Positions 55,371 through 61,974 of a DNA stretch of 64,000 bases are shown here, in pieces. The position numbers and the translations under genes are program-made. Position 1 is the stretch's first letter; each line of letters opens with the position of its first letter. Source of the DNA: Brachymonas denitrificans (GTDB lineage: Bacteria > Pseudomonadota > Gammaproteobacteria > Burkholderiales > Burkholderiaceae_C); assembly GCF_907163135.1 (NCBI RefSeq), contig NZ_CAJQUA010000001.1:1131001-1195000 (forward strand), read 5' to 3'. A model generated the notes under the pieces. That model saw nothing but the letters and a program-made list of their open reading frames with translations, was not told the DNA's origin and ran no database searches.

Positions 55371-56729
55371 ATGACCCCAGAATCCTCTCCGCCGGCAACA
55401 GCTGTGCCCGATACCCTCTATGACGTGCTGGTGATCGGCGGCGGCCCCGGCGGCAGCACCGTGGCCCCGCTGCTGGCGCAAAAGGGCTACAAGGTTGCGC
55501 TGCTCGAAAAATCGCATCACCCGCGCTTCCATATCGGCGAATCGCTGTTGCCGGCTAACCTGCCGCTGCTCGACGAGCTCGGCGTCGGCGACGAGATCCG
55601 CGCCATCGGCGTACCCAAGCATGGCGCCGAATTCGTCTCGCCCTGGCACGAAGCCGGCAGCCAGACCTTCCAGTTTGCCGATGCCTGGGACAAGAGCATG
55701 CCCTCGGCCTTCCAGGTGCTGCGCTCGGAGTTTGACGAAATCCTGTTCCGCAACGCCACGCGCAAGGGCGTGCACACCGTGGAAGGCTGCAAGGTCACTG
55801 CCGTGGATCTGGACAGTGATCCGGAGCGTGTGACGGTCCAGGCCAGGCATGACGACGGCAGCACCAGCCAATGGCAGGCGCGCTTTCTGGTCGATGCCTC
55901 CGGCCGCGATACCTTCCTGTCGAACAAATTCAGGATCAAGCACCCGAACAAGAAGCACAACAGCACGGCGGTTTATGCGCATTTCACCGGAGCCCGGCGC
56001 CATGAGGGCAAGGCTGAAGGCAACATCACCATCTTCTGGTTCGACTACGGCTGGTTCTGGTTCATCCCGCTGCAGGACGGCGTCACCAGCGTCGGGATGG
56101 TGACCTGGCCGCACTATCTCAAGACCCGCGGCGGCCGCAGCCTGGAGCAGTTCCTGCTCGATACCATCGCCACCTGCCCGCCGCTGGCCAAACGGCTGGA
56201 ACAGGCGCAGATCCATGCGCATGTGACGGCCACGGGCAACTTCTCCTACGTGTCCGAGCGCAACCACGGCCGCAACTATGTGATGCTGGGAGATGCCTAC
56301 GCCTTCATCGATCCGGTATTCTCGTCCGGCGTCTGGCTGGCAATGAAGGGGGGCGTATTTGCCGCAGAAGCCATCGACACCTTGCTGGCACAACCCGCCC
56401 GCCGTGCCGCAGCCTTGCGCAAGTTCGACCGCCAGATGCGCCACGGCCCGCGCGAGTTCTCCTGGTTCATCTACCGCGTCACCAACCCGACCATGCGCGA
56501 CATGTTCATGTCCCCGTCCGACAAATACCGCATGAAGGAAGCGCTGCTCTCCATGCTGGCCGGCGACATCTACGGCAAGACCCCGATCTGGAGCTCCATC
56601 CGCATCCTCAAGGGCGCGTACTACCTGCTCTCCACGCTCAACTACAAGCGCACCTACCGTGCCTGGAAAAAGCGCAGGAATGACATCGTCGCCATTCCGG
56701 GCCTGCTGCCCAACCAGACCGAATACTGA
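55371..56729 (+). CDS. FAD-dependent halogenase-like flavoprotein (tryptophan-halogenase superfamily)
   Basis: 452 aa. FAD motif GGGPGG at 23-28. HIGESLLPANLPLLDELGV and K83 in VPKHGAEF correspond to the region holding the catalytic lysine of flavin halogenases. WFWFIP at 228-233 matches the WxWxIP halogenase signature, and GDAYAFIDPVFSSGVWLAMKG is the second flavin loop (first 20 residues). Xanthomonadins carry bromine, so halogenation of the aryl head is the obvious hypothesis. Related non-halogenating monooxygenases or reductases share much of this pattern, so activity is unproven. Ribosome site AAGGAAG upstream. Confidence 0.8.
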   Translation: MTPESSPPATAVPDTLYDVLVIGGGPGGSTVAPLLAQKGYKVALLEKSHHPRFHIGESLLPANLPLLDELGVGDEIRAIGVPKHGAEFVSPWHEAGSQTFQFADAWDKSMPSAFQVLRSEFDEILFRNATRKGVHTVEGCKVTAVDLDSDPERVTVQARHDDGSTSQWQARFLVDASGRDTFLSNKFRIKHPNKKHNSTAVYAHFTGARRHEGKAEGNITIFWFDYGWFWFIPLQDGVTSVGMVTWPHYLKTRGGRSLEQFLLDTIATCPPLAKRLEQAQIHAHVTATGNFSYVSERNHGRNYVMLGDAYAFIDPVFSSGVWLAMKGGVFAAEAIDTLLAQPARRAAALRKFDRQMRHGPREFSWFIYRVTNPTMRDMFMSPSDKYRMKEALLSMLAGDIYGKTPIWSSIRILKGAYYLLSTLNYKRTYRAWKKRRNDIVAIPGLLPNQTEY

Positions 56730-56749
56730 GCCGCCCGCAAGGATCACGC

Positions 56750-57622
56750 ATGCTGCCTGCCCGCCTCCGCCTCTCCTCCGCCGGACTGCTGCTCGCCGCT
56801 CTGGCCATCGGCCTGCCGGCGCAGGCACAGACCGCCCTGCCCGCCAAGGATGCGGGCGCCACCCCGGCCGACAGCAGCAGCACCTCGCGCCGCCTGTTCG
56901 GCATCGAGGGACTGGAAGCCATCGGACTGGGCGCCGGAGTGGTGCATTTTCCCGCTTACCGCGGTGCCAGGACGACCCAGACCATGGTGCTGCCGGTACC
57001 CTACCTGCACTACGAAGGCGACTTCTTCAAGTCCGACAAGTACGGCATGCGCGGTGAACTGTTCAACAACGACCGCATCGAGCTGTCCATCAGCGCCTCG
57101 CTCTCGCCGCCCACCCGGGGCGACGTGCCCGAGCGCATCGGCATGCCCAACCTCAAGCCCACGGTCGAACTGGGCCCGCAGCTGGATTTCACGCTGATCG
57201 ACGGCAAGACGCATCCCGTCAACCTGCGCCTGCGGCTGCCGGTGCGCCAAGCATTCACGGTCGAACGCTCTCCGAAGAATGCCGGCGTGGTGTTCTCGCC
57301 CAACCTCAACCTGGATGTGCCGCTGGGCCAATGGAACCTGGGCATGGTGACCGGACCGATCTTCGCCAGCCGCAAGCAGCACGCCTACTTCTATGACGTA
57401 GCGCCCGAATACGCCAGCACCAGCCGCCCGGCCTACCAGGCGGGCGCCGGCTACAGCGGCTCGCAACTGCTGTTCTCGCTCAGCCGGAAATATCGCAACC
57501 TCTGGTTCGGATCCTACATCCGCTACGACAGCCTGCATGGCGCCAAATTCGCCGACAGCCCGCTGGTGGCGCAGAAGCGCTACGTCACCGGCGGCGTGGC
57601 GCTGATCGGCATCTACGACTGA
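56750..57622 (+). CDS. MipA/OmpV-family outer-membrane protein
   Basis: 290 aa with signal peptide (LLLAALAIGLPAQAQ). Beta-barrel pattern of alternating strands; family landmarks GLGAGVVHFPAYRGA, VLPVPYLHYEGDFFK and the final strand VTGGVALIGIYD ending in an aromatic-acid pair. MipA scaffolds peptidoglycan enzymes in E. coli, and OmpV-like relatives are porin-like. In this operon it may help place or excrete the pigment lipid. Stop overlaps the PAP2 start (TGATG). Confidence 0.86.
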   Translation: MLPARLRLSSAGLLLAALAIGLPAQAQTALPAKDAGATPADSSSTSRRLFGIEGLEAIGLGAGVVHFPAYRGARTTQTMVLPVPYLHYEGDFFKSDKYGMRGELFNNDRIELSISASLSPPTRGDVPERIGMPNLKPTVELGPQLDFTLIDGKTHPVNLRLRLPVRQAFTVERSPKNAGVVFSPNLNLDVPLGQWNLGMVTGPIFASRKQHAYFYDVAPEYASTSRPAYQAGAGYSGSQLLFSLSRKYRNLWFGSYIRYDSLHGAKFADSPLVAQKRYVTGGVALIGIYD

Positions 57623-58350
57623 TGGCGCAGCCGCCTGTACCGCCCGCCACCGGTCCGGCCCCTATCGCCAGCTGGCAGCGCCAGATCGGACAGCGCGTGA
57701 CCACCCTGTGGTGGCTCAAGGCCCTGGGGACCACCGCATTCATGTGGGTGTTCTTCCTGTTCTATTTCGAACTGCTGCACCATCCGCGCTACCCGATCAC
57801 GGTCATGCCTGATACCTGGATCGATCGTGCCGTCACCTTTTCGCCGGACTGGGTCATCATCTATTTTTCGCTCTGGGTATATGTATCACTGCCTGGTGCC
57901 CTGCAACGCGACCTGAGGGGGCTGCTCTGGCATGGCGCCAGCGCCTTGCTGATGTGTGCCGCGGGCCTGGCCTTCTATTACTGGTACCCTACGACTTTCA
58001 TGCAGCCCAGGGTGTACTGGAGCAGCCAGCCACTCGGACAAATTCTGCAGAGCGTGGACGCGCCGGGCAATGCCTTCCCGTCCATGCATGTGGCCTATGC
58101 GCTGTTTGCCTGGGCCTGGATCCGTCATGAGCTGCATGAAGTGCGCGCCCCGCGCTGGCTGCACATCCTGAGCCTGCTCTGGTGCATGGCCATCGGCTTT
58201 TCGACGCTGGCCACCAAGCAGCATGTATGGTGGGATGTGCTGGCGGGCATCGTGCTGGGCCTGTCCGCCGGCAGCATTGCCGTGCTGGCCACACGCTGGC
58301 GCAAGGGCCTGCCACTCCGCAAACCCATCACGTCTCCGCTGGAACCATGA
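57622..58350 (+). CDS. PAP2-superfamily membrane phosphatase
   Basis: 242 aa, about six membrane helices. Phosphatase motif 2 in NAFPSMHVAYA and motif 3 in STLATKQHVWWDVLAG, with the catalytic histidines; motif 1 (KxxxxxxRP) is not obvious, as in the inositol-phosphorylceramide-synthase/DUF-type branch. Could release phosphate from a lipid phosphate or transfer a phospho-head group. Overlaps neighbours on both sides, so it is part of the rightward pigment operon. Confidence 0.85.
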   Translation: MAQPPVPPATGPAPIASWQRQIGQRVTTLWWLKALGTTAFMWVFFLFYFELLHHPRYPITVMPDTWIDRAVTFSPDWVIIYFSLWVYVSLPGALQRDLRGLLWHGASALLMCAAGLAFYYWYPTTFMQPRVYWSSQPLGQILQSVDAPGNAFPSMHVAYALFAWAWIRHELHEVRAPRWLHILSLLWCMAIGFSTLATKQHVWWDVLAGIVLGLSAGSIAVLATRWRKGLPLRKPITSPLEP

Positions 58351-58868
58351 CCGAAGAACTGCACTATCCGATCGATCTCGACCAGGCCGCCATCGCCGCC
58401 CTGCTGCCGCACCGTGCACCCCTGCAGCTGCTGCAGCGGGTGGAGGTGCTGGCCCACGACCACTACACCGGTGAAGCCTGCTGGAGCGCCGACGATCCGG
58501 TGCTGGCCGGGCACTTCCCGGGTTGCGCCATCGTTCCCGGCGCGCTGCTGCTGGAAGCGGCGGCCCAGCTGGCTGGTGCTGGCCTGCTGGCCGGAGACCC
58601 GATCGCACGCGCCATCGCACCCGGCCACCTCGGCATGCTCACGGGGGTACGCAAATCCTGGTTCAAGCGCCCCGTGTTGCCGAACGAGCGGGTGCTCTTC
58701 ACCCTCAAATGCCGCCGCATGGGCGAAAAGGCAGTGCTGGCCAGCGCCACGGCCGAGGTCGACGGCCAGGAAGCCGCCACGCTGGAATTCATGGTATCGC
58801 ATGTGCCGGCAGAAAGCCTGCAGCACCTTATCCCGGCCGAACAGCTCAAGGACCTGCTGGGAAGCTGA
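58347..58868 (+). CDS. FabZ-like 3-hydroxyacyl-ACP dehydratase
   Basis: 173 aa from ATG at 58347, which overlaps the PAP2 stop (ATGA). Hot-dog fold with H56 in DPVLAGHFPG and E70 in IVPGALLLEAAAQLAG, so both FabZ catalytic residues are present, unlike the domain fused to the ligase. Third dehydratase domain of the cluster and last gene of the rightward operon. Converges with the Nudix gene 6 bases on. Confidence 0.88.
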   Translation: MTEELHYPIDLDQAAIAALLPHRAPLQLLQRVEVLAHDHYTGEACWSADDPVLAGHFPGCAIVPGALLLEAAAQLAGAGLLAGDPIARAIAPGHLGMLTGVRKSWFKRPVLPNERVLFTLKCRRMGEKAVLASATAEVDGQEAATLEFMVSHVPAESLQHLIPAEQLKDLLGS

Positions 58869-58874
58869 GTATCT

Positions 58875-59363
58875 TCAGGCTGTTCGCGTCGGGCTGCCGC
58901 CGCGCTCCGCGGCCAGCCATTCGAGCACCGGCAACGTGCCTGGCAACACCGGCTGCACCTGCACCGGCAGTTGCTGCCAGCTGAACTGCTGCCCTTCGTG
59001 CATGTGCAGCTCGCCCGTCCATTCGGTGACCTTGCAGAAATGCAGTTGCACCAAGGCATGCGGATAATCCACCACCGTATCGCGCCACGGCTGTGCCGTG
59101 CCGATCACGACGCCGATTTCCTCGCGCAACTCGCGCCGCAGCGCCTGCTCCACCGACTCGCCCTGCTCCAGCTTGCCGCCGGGAAACTCCCAGTAGCCCG
59201 CGTACACCTTGCCATCGGGACGACTGGTGAGCAGAAAGCTGCCATCCGGCTGCAGCAGCACTCCCACCGCCACCTGCACCAGCTTGCGCGGCGTGCCGTC
59301 CGTCGCATCCGCGCGCGGACGGTCGCCATCCGCCACCAGCGGCCGTTCTGCCGTGTGGCTCAT
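58875..59363 (-). CDS. Nudix hydrolase, MutT-like (8-oxo-dGTP diphosphatase type)
   Basis: 162 aa from ATG at 59363, overlapping the upstream ATPase stop (ATGA). Full Nudix box GX5EX7REUXEEXGU between GGKLEQGESV and REEIGV. The preceding VAVGVLLQPDGSFLLTSRP and the WEFPGGKLE start match MutT. It would complement MutM and MutY encoded at 13-15 kb in protection against oxidised guanine, if it has MutT specificity, which the sequence does not prove. Confidence 0.9.
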   Translation of the reverse strand: MSHTAERPLVADGDRPRADATDGTPRKLVQVAVGVLLQPDGSFLLTSRPDGKVYAGYWEFPGGKLEQGESVEQALRRELREEIGVVIGTAQPWRDTVVDYPHALVQLHFCKVTEWTGELHMHEGQQFSWQQLPVQVQPVLPGTLPVLEWLAAERGGSPTRTA

Positions 59364-60250
59364 GCCTGCCCCCTGCGGCCGGCATAGTCGCGCGCAAACT
59401 GCCAGGCCACGCGCCCGCTGCGCGAGCCGCGCTCCAGCGCCCACACCAGCGCCTGCGGATCGGCCGCGGCAATCTCGCCTTCGGGCACCTCCAGGCTGCG
59501 CAGCCACTGGTGCACGATGGCCAGATACTCGTCCTGGCTGAATGGATAGAAGCTGATCCACAGACCGAAGCGCTCGGACAGCGAAATCTTCTCCTCAACC
59601 ACCTCGCCCGGATGCACCTCACCATCCGGCGTGTGCGTGTAGCTCAGGTTTTCCTTCATGTATTCCGGCAGCAGATGGCGCCGGTTGCTGGTGGCATAGA
59701 TGAGCACGTTCGGCGTGCTCGCGGCCACCGAACCATCCAGCATGGACTTGAGCGCCTTGTAGCCCAGTTCCCCTTCATCAAAGCTCAGGTCGTCGCAGAA
59801 GATGATGAACTTCTCCGGCCGGCCTGCGACCAGCTCGGCAATGTCCGGCAGATCGACCAGATCGCCCTTGTCCACCTCGATCAGGCGCAGGCCCTGCGGC
59901 GCGTAGGCATGCAGGCAGGCCTTGATCAGCGAGGACTTTCCGGTGCCGCGCGAACCGGTCAGCAGCACGTTGTTGGCGGTGCGTCCGCTCACGAACTGCT
60001 CGGTATTGCGCACCAGGCGCTCCTTCTGGCCGTCGATCTCCTGCAGATCTTCCAGCCGCATTTCGGCAACGTGACGCACCGGCTCCAGCACACCGGTCTG
60101 GCCGGCGAAACCGCTGGAACGCTTGCGGTAGCGGAAGGCGATGGAAGCATTCCAGTCCGGCTGCTGCAACGGTTGCGGCAGCACCTGCTCCAGACGCTGG
60201 AGCAGTGATTCGGCTCGGGAAATCAGGGATTCAAGAGAGGAAGAGGACAT
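59360..60250 (-). CDS. DUF815-family AAA+ ATPase
   Basis: 296 aa. Walker A GSRGTGKSS (about 98-106), Walker B FIIFCDDLSF, sensor-1 like IYATSNRRHLLPE, and the DUF815-specific EKISLSERFGLWISFYPFSQ. Cytosolic AAA+ protein of unknown role. Pairing with a Nudix gene is common in betaproteobacteria. The 136-base spacer after it (60251-60386) contains the ribosomal operon terminator. Confidence 0.9.
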   Translation of the reverse strand: MSSSSLESLISRAESLLQRLEQVLPQPLQQPDWNASIAFRYRKRSSGFAGQTGVLEPVRHVAEMRLEDLQEIDGQKERLVRNTEQFVSGRTANNVLLTGSRGTGKSSLIKACLHAYAPQGLRLIEVDKGDLVDLPDIAELVAGRPEKFIIFCDDLSFDEGELGYKALKSMLDGSVAASTPNVLIYATSNRRHLLPEYMKENLSYTHTPDGEVHPGEVVEEKISLSERFGLWISFYPFSQDEYLAIVHQWLRSLEVPEGEIAAADPQALVWALERGSRSGRVAWQFARDYAGRRGQA

Positions 60251-60327
60251 GGATGGACAGCAATGGGAATCGCGGAAAACCGTTTAGCATACAACACCGC
60301 TGCCAGCTGTTCCACGCCCCTCACCAA

Positions 60328-60360
60328 CAGAAAAGGCCGCCAGGTTGCCCTGACGGCCTT
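60328..60360 (-). terminator. Rho-independent terminator of the rpsF-priB-rpsR-rplI operon
   Basis: Minus-strand stem AAGGCCGTCAGG with CCTGGCGGCCTT (one G-U pair), GCAA tetraloop, then TTCTG. It starts 27 bases after the rplI stop. Confidence 0.8.
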
Positions 60361-60386
60361 GAATGCGGTCGGTTGACCCGGATCGC

Positions 60387-60839
60387 TTAGGCGGTTTCGC
60401 CGTACACGGTCACGGTCACGTCCACCACCACGTCGGTGTGCAGGGCCACCTGAACGGTGTTGTCGCTCACGGTCTTGATCTGGCCGTTGGGCATGCGGAT
60501 CTGGGACTTGTGGACCGGGAAGCCCATCTTGCCCAGTTCTTCGGCGATGTCGCCGTTAGTGACGGAACCGAACAGACGGCCGTCAACGCCAGCCTTCTGG
60601 GTCAGCTTGACCACGGCGCCTTCCAGCTTCTTGCCTTGTTCTTCGGCAGCAGCCAGCTTCTCGGCAGCCTGCTTTTCCAGTTCGGCGCGCTTGGCTTCGA
60701 ACTCGGCCAGGGCTGCAGCGGTAGCGCGGCGGGCACGGCCGGAGGGGATCAGGAAGTTACGGGCGTAGCCATCCTTGACCTTGACGATTTCACCCAGATT
60801 GCCCAGGTTCACTACTTTGTCGAGCAGAATGATTTGCAT
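60387..60839 (-). CDS. rplI: 50S ribosomal protein L9
   Basis: 150 aa. Two-domain 23S rRNA-binding protein: N-terminal [13 protein letters not shown] and [13 protein letters not shown], a long connecting helix rich in A, E and K (about 45-75), and the C-terminal domain with [20 protein letters not shown] precedes the ATG. Last gene of its operon; dnaB, often next, is replaced here by the DUF815/Nudix pair. Confidence 0.98.
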   Translation of the reverse strand: MQIILLDKVVNLGNLGEIVKVKDGYARNFLIPSGRARRATAAALAEFEAKRAELEKQAAEKLAAAEEQGKKLEGAVVKLTQKAGVDGRLFGSVTNGDIAEELGKMGFPVHKSQIRMPNGQIKTVSDNTVQVALHTDVVVDVTVTVYGETA

Positions 60840-60856
60840 GGTATGTGCTCCTTGGC

Positions 60857-61132
60857 TTAGATCTTGTGCTGGTCGGTGTACGGCAGCAGGGCCAGGAAAC
60901 GCGCGCGCTTGATGGCGGTGTTCAGCTGGCGCTGGTAGATCGCGCGGGTGCCGGTCAGGCGAGCGGGGATGATCTTGCCGTTTTCGGAGATGAAATCGCG
61001 CAGGGTGTCAACGTCCTTGTAGTCGATCTCTTCGACCTTGGCGACGGTGAAGCGGCAGAAACGCTTGCGCTTGAACAGCAGGGATTGGGTATTGCGCTTC
61101 GGGCGCTTGTCTTTGTTGCTCTTGAAGGCCAT
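60857..61132 (-). CDS. rpsR: 30S ribosomal protein S18
   Basis: 91 aa. [20 protein letters not shown] and the core [15 protein letters not shown] are diagnostic. Binds the 30S platform together with S6 from the same operon. The cysteine-containing C-type zinc site of some S18 proteins is reduced to a single Cys. Confidence 0.98.
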   Translation of the reverse strand: MAFKSNKDKRPKRNTQSLLFKRKRFCRFTVAKVEEIDYKDVDTLRDFISENGKIIPARLTGTRAIYQRQLNTAIKRARFLALLPYTDQHKI

Positions 61133-61156
61133 GATGGACTCCTGAAAATTCTGTGT

Positions 61157-61501
61157 TTAAGGGGTGACTGTGGTCTGGAAAGCCTGGAGGTGAAAAACCA
61201 GCCTGGGCGTCTTGACGACCCCGCCGCGCCTGGCCGGAGTGGCCAGGAAACCGGCAAACCGGGCCTCGCGTCCCATCTCCATGCGCTCGAGCTGTTCGGC
61301 CAGGGGGCCTACAGCCAAGGTGCGGATCTGGGCATTCACCTGGCGTCTGCTGCCTGCTTCAACCTGTTCCGACTGGTGCTCAAGCACGCAATCCAGAACC
61401 GGGATGCCGGCGGGTGTCAGACGCAGGGGTGCGCGGTCGACCAGTCTGGCGGTCAGTTCCAGCCGGTTCAGTGCTGGCACGGACGCTGTTTCCACCTGCA
61501 T
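61157..61501 (-). CDS. priB: Primosomal replication protein N (PriB)
   Basis: 114 aa single OB-fold protein related to SSB. NRLELTARLVDRAPLRLTPAG and VLDCVLEHQSEQVEA are typical for betaproteobacterial PriB (key start NRLEL and LxHxS). Helps PriA restart stalled forks. Starts 4 bases after the rpsF stop. ATG at 61501 is the first start; no other is better. Confidence 0.93.
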   Translation of the reverse strand: MQVETASVPALNRLELTARLVDRAPLRLTPAGIPVLDCVLEHQSEQVEAGSRRQVNAQIRTLAVGPLAEQLERMEMGREARFAGFLATPARRGGVVKTPRLVFHLQAFQTTVTP

Positions 61502-61505
61502 CCGA

Positions 61506-61877
61506 TCAGGATGCGTCAGCCTCGCTCGCCTGTGCGGACTTGCGGGCCTCTTCGCGCTCGACGGACTTCATCATGGTCGAGGGAGCGGTGTCGGCTTTCT
61601 TCTTCTGCACAGTCATGTGGCGCAGCACGGCATCGTTGAACTTGAACGCGTGTTCCAGTTCGGCCATCACAGCCTGGTCGGCTTCGATGTTGATGCACAG
61701 GTAGTGGGCCTTGTTCAGCTTGTTGATCTGGTAGGCCAGTTGGCGGCGGCCCCAGTCTTCAACACGGTGAATCAGGCCGTTGCCGGCCGTAACCATGCCC
61801 TTGTAGCGGTCCAGCATGGCGGGAACCTGCTCGCTCTGATCCGGGTGGATCAGCAGAATGATCTCGTAATGACGCAT
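61506..61877 (-). CDS. rpsF: 30S ribosomal protein S6
   Basis: 123 aa. [18 protein letters not shown] start, [21 protein letters not shown] core. GGAG six bases before ATG. First gene of the operon; the upstream promoter and leader are well defined (61900-61974). The tail after residue 100 is short and charged and has no poly-Glu extension. Confidence 0.98.
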   Translation of the reverse strand: MRHYEIILLIHPDQSEQVPAMLDRYKGMVTAGNGLIHRVEDWGRRQLAYQINKLNKAHYLCINIEADQAVMAELEHAFKFNDAVLRHMTVQKKKADTAPSTMMKSVEREEARKSAQASEADAS

Positions 61878-61899
61878 TGATGCTCCTTGTGGAATGGAA

Positions 61900-61931
61900 T
61901 GCCGCCCGCAGCGTCAAAGCGCAGTACGGCA
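61900..61931 (-). promoter_or_regulatory. Leader stem-loop of rpsF mRNA, possible S6:S18 autoregulatory element
   Basis: In the 61-base leader, TGCCG (61931-61927 on the minus strand) can pair with CGGCA (61904-61900), with further short pairing inside. S6 with S18 represses its own operon through a leader motif in many bacteria. I cannot confirm the consensus bulge by eye. Confidence 0.35.
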
Positions 61932-61944
61932 AGGGAAACCAAAG

Positions 61945-61974
61945 ATTATAGCCACACGCGCATCAGATTGGCAA
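61945..61974 (-). promoter_or_regulatory. Sigma-70 promoter of the rpsF operon
   Basis: Minus strand -35 TTGCCA (61974-61969) and perfect -10 TATAAT (61950-61945), 18-base spacer. RNA start near 61938. The -35 lies within the last codons of the symporter gene, so the ribosomal operon is independent of it. Confidence 0.78.
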
